From Amphimedon queenslandica (lineage: Eukaryota; Porifera; Demospongiae; Haplosclerida; Niphatidae), in the NCBI RefSeq assembly GCF_000090795.2, contig NW_003546358.1, positions 185,084 to 223,061 on the forward strand: DNA of 37,978 nucleotides, in the 5' to 3' direction. How positions within the stretch are numbered: position 1 is the first letter of the stretch; every line of letters begins with the position of its first letter. The notes below the pieces were generated by a model. That model was not told where the DNA came from. It did no database searches and saw only the letters and a program-made list of their open reading frames with translations. Below are positions 30,265-37,978 of the stretch, piece by piece. Made by a program: the position numbers and the translations under genes.

Positions 30265-31490
30265 AATTTACAGCACCTAGATATGAGAAAATTAGATGCA
30301 GTATTGGGATGCTGAGTAAATGTACAGAAAGAATATCTGCTACACTAATGACAAGTGAAATTATTACTAGTCTTGACACATGTCCTTCTTGTTTAAGAAG
30401 CAGTGAGATTATTGGACTTGCCTGGCTTGCCTACACGTGCATTAAGCAGTTGGGTTGTCACTGTGTAACAAAAATTCCCATTAATTTCTGGTGAAATGTC
30501 ATTTTTACTGAGCTCTCCTAAGTTATTATAGTTGTTCTACAGCACATTAAAAGGTTAATTCATTCAGCCAAGTTGTATTCTAGTATCTGTGCTAGAGACC
30601 ACACCAATGTATGATTTATTTCATGCTAAAATCAGAATCAATTAACACATATAAGTAATGCATCACTCAGGTGAATGTCAGCAGGTGAATCCTCGCACTA
30701 TTGGTGCTTCATCTATCCCTGCAAGTGCAACCCTTTCTTCCTATTGTTACTTATCAGTCAAGTTCATATTATCATTGCATTATTATTTAACTTTTTTGAA
30801 TAAAAATATAATGATCACACACTTAATAAAACAATAATGTCCAAATTATTACCTTAGTTAGAAACCTTGCAGTTGATCCAAGCATAACCAAGCATAGCTA
30901 GGTAAAATTTTGCTCACTTAGTCAGTTTGAGATCTAAGTATGCGCAAACACACGCCCATTTTGGATCACATGCTTCTTAAATTTATGTCATGGCAGCATA
31001 GGACAAGTTGGTACGATCCAGCAGTCAATATTTTTCTATTTTGAAGAATGATTTGATGGGACATGGACCTGCACATAGTAGAATAGTTTAAGAATGATCC
31101 TTGTAGCACCATCCATGATCAAAATACATGCCATATTCTATTTTGACAAAGCTTGAACCAGAGGAAAATGGGGGAAATGGGATTGGTCAGTAGGTGTGGT
31201 CTCAATTTACGCATCTCAGCCAAGTACTGAATTAGCTAATATGGCTATTTGTGCTTCTTGCTGCTGCCAAAATGCCAATCCTGCTTTTGCAGTGCTGTTC
31301 TTCAAGACAGGAGTTAATCCAAAATTTTTTTGCAGCTACAATAGGGGCCTTGTTCAAACCTCCTTGGCTATGGGTGTGTCAAGTTTGCTGATTTTGCAAT
31401 TTTTTAAGAAAGGATTTAGAGTCATACTAGTGGTACAATTGCATTTTTTTGTCAAAATAAGGTTCTCTATGAAGTGAGGTAACGATAGGA
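30265..31490. repeat. Dispersed repeat, copy B
   Basis: Matches copy A (1417-3740) in order but without its two insertions. Shared blocks include attactagtcttgacac (30345 region), aagcatagctaggtaaa (about 30890), and the gcccattttggatcacat / cccaaattttggagcacat pair. It shows the empty site of the 2597-3335 MITE. No protein could be assigned. Confidence 0.65.
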
Positions 31491-31664
31491 ACTCCTTTCT
31501 ATAAAACTTTTCATGTTACATGACTGGTTAAAAATTACTCAGATGTAATTTGTATTCACGCTAAGGTGTGGTCATGCTACAACCATTGAGGAAGAATTGT
31601 AGAGGTGTCTATGGTGGAGATGCCTGAAAACTGCTATTTTGTCGAATGCAATATCTGGTAGGGT

Positions 31665-32820
31665 ATTAAACAAGTGTAACAGAGTAAAAATATTCCTATA
31701 ATTGTTTTCACTACCTTGCAACAAAGCTGGGAATTAATTAGCCTTATAGAGGTACTTGTACCATCTAATGCTTGTAGAGAAGTGTTTAGACAGTATCGCT
31801 GTGTTCTCTTGCTGTCAGAAAGCTCATAATTTTGTCTTGTGCGAGGGGCCCGCAACGGGAGGAAAATCTCTATTAGATTACAAAAAATTACCTGGATTGC
31901 CAAGCTATGATTATAAATGGAATTCCAAGATTATAAGTGGATTTCCAAGATTATCAGTGGATTACCAAGATTATCAGTAGATTCTTAGGATTACCAGGGA
32001 TAACAAGCTAAATTACTTGGATTATTATTATTGCTAGGTTTTAAGCCACATGCAATTAATTTTAGTGAGAGTGGTATTGATAATTTTGATTAATAATCAG
32101 TTGGTGTGGTCTTAATTCTGAATATTTCCAGTTTATATTAGAAATATTATTCTGTAAATTTGGTTAAATCCTGGATTACAGATTACAGAATTCTGCCAAG
32201 ATTAGTGGATTAATCCAAGATTATTCTTTGGATTAGTGGATTACCAAGGAGGTTCTACGGGATAACAAGCCCATTGCGGACCCCTCGGTCCTGTGTGTAA
32301 ACTGCCATTTTGTTTACAGTAGCCACACCCACAGCATAAAACAAGCATGAGCGGGTGTGTGCTAAGGCTTGTTATTTCTCCAGTACAATGTGTATAGAAG
32401 AGACATAAGTTTTGACATACAATTATTATAGTACATCTCACGTGGGTTAAAGCAATTATAGGAACAACCTGGGACTTTGCCTTCAGGTTGTAAAAAATTA
32501 ACAAGCATAACAGTGTAAAAATACACCTATAATTTGTTTTGCCGCCTTACATGGATAGTATTAAGACTTATAGAGGTTCTCTTTACCTTCAAATGCTTCC
32601 AGAGAAGTCTGTTTCTATGACAATTCGTCTTGTGTGTAAGCCGCGATTTTGGTTGCCATGGCCACATACACGTAAAGGAGCATTGAAAGGTTGTTGTTAG
32701 GGTTGTTATTTCTCCAATACAACATGTATAGAAATAATGTAAGTGTGGACATACATTTGTATTCGCACATGGTAAATTCAATAATAGGATGACCTGGGGG
32801 CTACACCACTAGGTTGTAGA
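31665..32820. repeat. Two direct repeat units, the first interrupted by a MITE
   Basis: Unit 1 (31665-32491, minus the insert 31842-32287) and unit 2 (32497-32820) share taacagtgtaaaaata..cctataatt, acttatagaggt, tgcttccagagaagt, ttgttatttctccaatacaa and caggttgta. Unit 2 gives the empty site for the MITE. Confidence 0.65.
31842..32287. mobile_element. MITE with CGAGGGG ends and 8-bp TSD
   Basis: The left end CGAGGGGCCCGCAACGGG and the reverse complement of the right end (CGAGGGGTCCGCAATGGG) differ at two of 18. The flanks are gtcttgtg and gtcctgtg, an 8-bp duplication with one change. The interior contains short tandem repeats of gattaccaagattatcagtg (31890-31985) and similar units near 32200-32250. 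The TSD size suggests a hAT or P derivative. Confidence 0.75.
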
Positions 32821-33300
32821 AAGCTTCCATTTAAAAAATTTCCTTTATTGATGAGGAACGCTGCAAAAGGTGGAAAGACGTGAGTCGAAAGCACTGCTAG
32901 CTAAGAAAGAGCTAATGTTATTACTCGTAAAATATTCTTTTGTAAATAGTCAAAGCACTCACTTATATGATTAAGCTGCAGGAGAACTTAACTCATTCTA
33001 ACTATATTCCAAGCCTTTGACCTTTTGTTTTTACTTCTTGAGGAACAGTATTAATAGACTACGTCTCACAGCTGCTGTTCATCCTTTAAAGCGTTCTTCA
33101 TCATTAAGAGCGAAAAAGGAAACGTAATCCATTTTACCCAAATATTATGTTGCCATTGACTAAACAGCCGATTTTAGGCATCTCCACCATAGACACAACC
33201 ATAATCTTTTCCCATTAGGTGTAGCCTGACCGTGTCCTATTTTAAAGACTATTTATATCTCTTTAAGATTCCACCTGTTGCTTATCGTGTAATGGTGTAT

Positions 33301-33374
33301 TGCAAGGCTAAAAAATTGTGGCAGCCATTTTGATTGGGGGTGAATCCTACTTAGTAACACTACTTTGTTACTAA
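33301..33374 (+). repeat. Hairpin-ended repeat, copy 3
   Basis: It starts tgcaaggctaaaaaattgtg and ends TTAGTAACAC-TACT-TTGTTACTAA (33351-33374). It lies 64 bp upstream of the Ig domain 7 exon. Confidence 0.8.
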
Positions 33375-33438
33375 TATTGTAGTAGCTGTACGCCTTCACA
33401 GGCAATCAATACATTATTATTAGTCTTTTCTATTATAG

Positions 33439-33746
33439 AGCCTGAATCACTTGCCTTTAATCCTGTGCGTGGATCACTAAATGTTACAGTTGGTTCAGAT
33501 TTCAGTGTAAGCTGTACTCTAAATTGTTCTTGTGGTGGCTATTCTGTTCAATGGGTCAATATTGACCAAATTGTTGGACTTAGTGTTATACGGCATCCAA
33601 CAGGTCGTCAAGCTTTACTGCAGTCAAATGGTGGAGCTCGTTTGTCAATGAGTGGGGCATACACTTGTGAAATGAGAGGGCCAAGTTCTGGTGGTGTAGC
33701 TCCATTTGTCCTTAGTGAAATTTTCATAGTGAATGTTTTTAGCTAA
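33439..33746 (+). CDS. Ig-superfamily gene, Ig domain 7 exon, apparently terminal
   Basis: The acceptor ctattatag ends at 33438 and the exon opens in phase 1 (EPESLAFNP). It encodes VGSDFSVSCTLNCSCGGYSV then QWVNI with the core Trp, and SGAYTCEMRG with the YxC motif, ending SEIFIVNVFS and TAA at 33744-33746. The CTLNCSCGG block is the same extra-cysteine signature as in domain 5. No good donor precedes the stop (gtgaat near 33730 is possible but in the wrong phase for this gene), so this looks like a last exon. That would make the product secreted, or the exon part of a second gene. No polyadenylation signal was recognised nearby. Confidence 0.75.
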
Positions 33747-34439
33747 TTTTTTTGTCAATTATTATTGCAATCTAAGTTATATTTATTGTTGTAGATCTAG
33801 AGAGATTTTGTAACTGTTTTATATTACTCACATTACATTTTGTTTTAGTGGTGTTGTTGTAGTATAACTTTAGCACATTAACTTTTTTTATAGAATATAA
33901 TAACTCCTTATGCCTGAAGTCATGTGCATTTCAAGTTAGTGTTTAAATACTGGGCTTTGTGCTAGGTTTTCAGGACATTGACTTAAGGTTCTGACCTCCT
34001 GAAGACTTAGGAGGCTATTGTCTAATGGCGTGGCTAGTGAGTTGAGGGTTGTGCAACTCACTGCATTAATTTTATAGCTTCATTAATTAGCACTGATAAA
34101 TTATTCTGTTTAATATTAATGATTATGAGTGAGATCTTCAAGTGCTAGGGAGACTACTATATGGAAGCCTTGCAACAAAAAACCGCAATTTTGCATTTGC
34201 TGGTAACCACTTGTCATAACTATGCTTCCATTAATAATGTTGAAAAGAGAAATAGCTACCTCCTATGATTTGTTTATTCATAATTTGAAAAGATTGATGC
34301 TTAATTGGTATTGTAAACTAATGACTTGCAGCAGCTAATTAGACGTGACAAGATTTGCAATACTAGTACTCTGACTTGCAACTGGCACTAAACATGCCAT
34401 AAATTACATCCACAGACAATCCCTTCCTTGAACACAATT
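33747..34439. other. No feature recognised
   Basis: AT-rich sequence 3' of the last Ig exon. No gene or clear repeat. Confidence 0.45.
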
Positions 34440-34925
34440 GCAGTCTGTGGGTAATGTATTAAATGTTTCTTATCTGCATAGTCTCCAAGTATTCGAAGTG
34501 ACAATAGCACATTTCATGCTGCATCATGCACTATAGTTGAGACTTCGTTCTCAGTATTGTACTCCAAACAAATTTCTGCAATGGCATCAGATATGGCTGC
34601 ACCAGTATGATGACCAGGAAACTCTCTCGTACCTGATGAAAATCATCTTATTTCCCACTAAGCGATGAAATGAACAGTAACTATATGTATATAAGTTGCT
34701 TGTCCATATATTCATTGTGTGAGAGAGTGAGTTGACTGATGAGACTATGATAATAAGGTTAGATTTAGCTTCGTTGTGCTTTCTAAAAACAATTAATTTG
34801 ATATAGTGTCTATTTGCCATGACAAAATCTGGTTCAAGACAATGAGTAAGTGCCCTGAAACCTTCACATTCGACTATACGAATGGGACGAGTATGTCTAA
34901 CAATCATATTCACTATTAATTTTGA
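34440..34925 (-). pseudogene. hAT transposase fragment (ZBED-like), central part
   Basis: Minus strand. Reads DTRP-like HTRPIRIVECEGFRALTHCL (TRP..IVE..GFR.L is the conserved hAT helix before the catalytic domain), then a NIWTS motif where TDxWTS is usual. Below 34587, in another frame, come FPGHHTGAAISDAIAEICLE and an HDAA..VLLSLRIL segment in place of DNGxNM. The BED finger and C-terminus were not found. It is separate from hAT-1 to hAT-3 by sequence and position. Confidence 0.65.
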
Positions 34926-36172
34926 TCAGTTATTTCTTTTGAAATTTGAACGAGCATTGGAGTAATATCTTGTCTGGAACATCCTGTCCATAGGCCCTTC
35001 TTTGAAGTAAAGGTACTTGAAAAGCCCTGATAAACGAACTGTTTCTTAATTACTAATTAGAAAGAAGTAAAGTAACAGCTTTGATCTCATCAGAAATGTA
35101 TTTATCGACCTCTGAGGCCATTCATAAAGCAGCCCTGGTTGTACAAACCTTTTGGCTTATAAAAAGCGTGGGGAGGAGCCCCTATTTCATAAGCAGAACA
35201 GATTTCTCTATAATCCCCAAAATCTTTGATTGTCAGGAAGTTGATTTAGAAGAGGGGCCCATTCAGATTGCAAAAAAACCCTTGATACCATAGATGGAGT
35301 TAAGTCAGGGTTAAAAGGTGTCTCCAGAGGTATTGTAGAGTACCAATAAATTTGTACTCTTCCTTAATAAAGTTGGCTTCAACTAAAAAGGAAAATTAAA
35401 GAAAGGAAAGGAAACCCTGATGAGTAATGAAATTAAAATATAATTTTAATTACTATAATAAATGAAGCACCATGGTTAGTGGACTCGCCTGCTGAGATTC
35501 ACCTGAGGGATAATGTGTTACTTGTACTGCCCCATCAAGATATATATAAGCAACTTGATATTTGAAAAAAGGATAATATATTTTGAGTAAACTGCAATTG
35601 CACTAACCATAAAATAAACTATAGGTGTGGTCAGCACTTAGCATTAATCTGCATTGCAGATAAACATGGCACGTGGCTAGAGTAATTAACGGATGTTCGG
35701 ATAACATGTAATCTCGGACACTATTACTGGATCAGTTTATCTGCTACAGACTTGTCTTATATATTTTTACAAACTTTAATGATAATCCTATTAATACATG
35801 TTATAAACAAAGCACAAGAAGTCTTCGTCTTCTTACAATTTTTTGCCAAAAATCGAAATCGGAAATACTCATATTCGGCCCACGCAAAAAATCCTCGTAC
35901 AGAAATAAATTCCCTGAATAGACAGCAGTAGAAAATTAAGAAAGTGGATAAAGCTTCTCTATATGGTCCTCCCTTTTTGCAGATTTCATAAAATACAGCC
36001 CAATCTTTTGCACTGTAACAAACAAAGCCAAATTTGTTAGGTGTCCGCAACAGTAGGCGTGGCTAACAAGCAGGTAATTAATAACAAGCAGGTAATTAAT
36101 TAATTGTTATTTTTATTAATAACATGATTTATTGATACTTTATCCAGATCTTAGTAATAATAACAAAGTAAA
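34926..36172. other. No gene recognised
   Basis: Contains an unassigned minus-strand frame of 97 codons (35757-36050) with no recognisable motif, and a short tandem pair aacaagcaggtaattaat near 36066-36101. Nothing else could be supported. Confidence 0.4.
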
Positions 36173-36366
36173 TTAATTATGCTGGAGCACCTTGCAGTCA
36201 GGACAAAACCAGTATTTAGTTTTAGGCAAACTTTTAAGCCGGAGACAAGTTATGTGGAACCATGTGTATTTGCATGATTTGCCATCACATGCTACCATGT
36301 CTCCTTCTTCTGGTCTACCACAATAGCAAAACCCTATTTCTTCCATGCTTTCAACAGTTGCAGTAC
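36173..36366 (-). CDS. PHD-finger exon, C-terminal exon of the mini-exon gene
   Basis: Minus strand. The acceptor aattatag is followed by an exon opening in phase 1 (GTATVESMEEIG). It encodes a complete PHD zinc finger: FCYCGRPEEGDMVACDG, then C-x3-TWFHITCL and YWFCPDCK, with the C4HC3 ligand order, ending VLQHN and TAA at 36173-36175. ING-like PHD fingers with this spacing read histone H3 tails; whether this one does is unknown. The acceptor and phase fit the donors of the mini-exon array immediately upstream (36414-37367), across a 47-bp intron. The start of the gene lies beyond the array, possibly outside the window. A transposon-borne PHD gene is an alternative. Confidence 0.8.
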
Positions 36367-36413
36367 CTATAATTACACAAATAGATCCCAGTTGCATCAA
36401 TATTCAATATCAC

Positions 36414-37367
36414 CTCTCCTAACAGTCTTTCTTGTCTCTGGATTGTCCATAGTTTTAGTTACAGTACCTGTATAATAATGACGTAAAAATATCAATAATA
36501 TTGTGTTAATATTCAATATCACCTCTCCTAGTAGCAGTTACCCCAGTCTCTTCATTTCCATTACTCCTTTTAGTTACAGTACCTATAATAATGATGCAAA
36601 ATATCAATAATATTGTGTTGGTATTCAATATCACCTCTCCTATAGTAGCAGTTACCCCAGTCTTTTCATTGTTCTTACTCCCTTTAGCTACAGTACCTAT
36701 AATAATGACATAAAATATCAATAATATTGTGTCAATATTCAATATCACCTCTCTTAGCAGCAGTTGACCCAGTCTCTCCATTTCCATTACTCCCTTTAGT
36801 TACAGTACCTATAATAATGACACAAAATATCAATAATATTGTCAGTGTCAATATTCAATATCACCTCTCCTAGTAGCAGTTACCCCAGTCTCTCCATCGT
36901 CATTATTACTCCCTTTAGTTACAGTACCTATAATAATGACAAAGTATCGATAATATTGTGCTAATGTCACCTCTCCTAGTAGCAGTTGACCTAGTCTCTC
37001 CATTTCCATTACTCCCTTTAGTTACAGTACCTATAATAATGACACAAAATATCAATAATATTGTGTTAATATTCAATATGACTTCTCCTAGTAGCAGTTG
37101 ACCCAGTCTCTCCATTTTCATTACTCACTTTAGTTACAGTACCTATAATAATGACATAAAATATCAATAATATTGTGTCAATATTCAATATCACCTCTCC
37201 TAGTAGCAGTTGACCCAGTCTCTCCATTTCCATTACTCCCTTTAGTTACAGTACCTATAAATAATGACATAAAATATCAATAATATTGTGTCCATATTCA
37301 ATATCACCTCTCCTAGTAGTAGTTGACCCAGTCTCTCCATTTCCATTACTCCCTTTAGCTACAGTAC
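36414..37367 (-). CDS. Array of nine tandem ~60-bp mini-exons encoding 20-residue repeats
   Basis: Minus strand, from upstream to downstream: exons 37308-37367, 37195-37254, 37083-37142, 36971-37030, 36865-36927, 36749-36808, 36635-36696, 36523-36582 and 36414-36467. Each opens after a ...attatag acceptor and closes AGGAGAG|gtgata. Introns are 43-56 bp. The lengths are 60, 60, 60, 60, 63, 60, 62, 60 and 54 bp, so all but one keep a phase 1-1 frame. The encoded unit is GTVTKGSNGNGETGSTATRR with substitutions. The 62-bp unit (36635-36696) has two extra bases and would shift the frame unless spliced differently. The repeat is hydrophilic, Gly/Thr/Arg-rich and probably disordered. It leads directly into the PHD exon. 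If unspliced, the region is only a 112-bp minisatellite. Confidence 0.65.
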
Positions 37368-37379
37368 CTATATCACTGC

Positions 37380-37978
37380 AAAAATTTTAGTGTACTGTGA
37401 ACACCAAATAAAGTGTATCACGCTTGTCCCAATACAGACACTATATCTGGTGTATCATATACTCTTGTATTAAGTGTATTGCACACAATTGTTTAAGTGT
37501 ACCAGCCACCCTTTTAAGTGTACCACAACCACTTGTATTGTAAGCATTAAATGATTCCACATTTCAAAATGAAAGTAAATAACTGAAAAAAATGCAAAAA
37601 GTACTGACAGTTACAATGACAAATTGTTCAGAGCTGCCATAAAATGCTGAACAGTAGATGGCATACTGCCACCAGTGACAGGAAAGAGTAATGCTTCAAA
37701 AAAAGCAAAGACGTTGTGACAGCCTTTGATGTAACATATGTTAAAGGGTAACTTCAGTGCATTTTTGAGATATTTTTTTTATTTGCTTAATATGATTGCC
37801 TGACCATACTAATGATGTGTTCCAACTCCCATTGTCTGAAAAAAATTATTCACTGAGATATGAGCCTTCAAAATGCCCATTTTCCCTTTCTGCCAGGTTA
37901 CTTCCTGTCAGTGGGTGTGGCTAAACGTGACGTCACTAGAGGATAGCTGTAGCTAAATCCATTCCTTTATAGGGGGAA
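37380..37978. other. No gene recognised; upstream of the mini-exon array
   Basis: Contains scattered aagtgtaccac / aagtgtattg motifs (37410-37540), and near 37925 the palindrome gtgacgtcac in sequence that looks repeat-derived. No first exon for the PHD gene could be supported. Confidence 0.4.

Larger units (their letters stand above)
31605..33196. mobile_element. 1.6-kb element with 21-bp perfect inverted ends
   Basis: GTGTCTATGGTGGAG and six further bases at 31605-31625 are mirrored exactly at 33176-33196. Similarity continues weakly inward. It contains two direct repeats and a nested MITE but no recognisable transposase. No target duplication was found, so the boundaries may be slightly off. 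Confidence 0.6.

Noticed and set aside
35757-36050. Minus-strand 97-codon frame as a gene downstream of the PHD exon
   Set aside because: No recognisable domain, no supported splice sites, and the PHD exon already ends in a stop.
36414-37367. CRISPR-like array of regular repeats
   Set aside because: Units are whole 112-bp tandem duplicates without unique spacers, in a eukaryotic setting with splice signals.
37921-37940. CRE-like palindrome gtgacgtcac as a promoter element
   Set aside because: A single short match in repeat-like sequence with no gene start nearby.

Overview
This looks like a piece of an AT-rich animal genome. Coding exons are short, with GT..AG introns, and the intergenic and intronic DNA is packed with eukaryotic DNA transposons. 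I infer an early-branching marine invertebrate, most likely a sponge, from the compact phase-1 immunoglobulin (Ig) exons, the introns of 43-78 bp, and the mix of hAT, pogo-like, Crypton-like, tyrosine-recombinase and Ty1/copia remnants. There is no prokaryotic or organellar signature. No database was searched, so the taxon is a guess.

Two host genes can be supported. A plus-strand Ig-superfamily gene (or a cluster of such exons) runs from about 6378 to 33746. It has seven Ig domains and one Ser/Thr-rich linker exon. All domain-bounding splice sites visible are phase 1, and the introns are 63 bp to about 14.8 kb. No signal peptide, transmembrane segment or kinase domain is visible. On the minus strand at the right end, a PHD-finger exon (36173-36366) is preceded by nine tandem mini-exons of about 60 bp (36414-37367), each encoding one degenerate 20-residue repeat.

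Region by region: 1-560 is the 3' end of a tyrosine recombinase, followed by an 82-bp inverted repeat. 1070-3840 holds a foldback element and one copy (A) of a dispersed repeat, itself interrupted by a small hAT derivative and a long-TIR MITE. 3930-5560 is a decayed Crypton/DUF3504-type recombinase on the minus strand, split by a MITE that carries a tRNA-like segment. 6378-8804 holds the first Ig exons. 9185-14091 is intronic: foldback MITEs and a complete but decayed pogo-like element (copy 1). 14653-14943 and 18098-18673 are further Ig exons.

The large intron 18674-33438 contains the most striking structure. A hAT gene (hAT-3) is interrupted near its fifth codon by a pogo-like element (copy 2). 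That element is interrupted in its transposase by hAT-2, hAT-2 is interrupted by hAT-1, and hAT-1 has a MITE 5 bp upstream of its start codon. Exact target duplications (TA, ATCAGCAA, GTTAAAAT) and reading frames that rejoin across two of the insertions support the order. A copia remnant, copy B of the dispersed repeat and a 1.6-kb TIR element follow.

Both pogo-like elements have the same unusual layout. A DDE transposase gene converges tail-to-tail on a second gene that encodes a HIRAN-like domain followed by a Ulp1/C48-like cysteine-peptidase domain. This two-gene transposon is the best candidate here for an under-described system, although both copies are broken by stops and frameshifts. 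All element names (hAT-1, pogo copy 1 and so on) are local labels.
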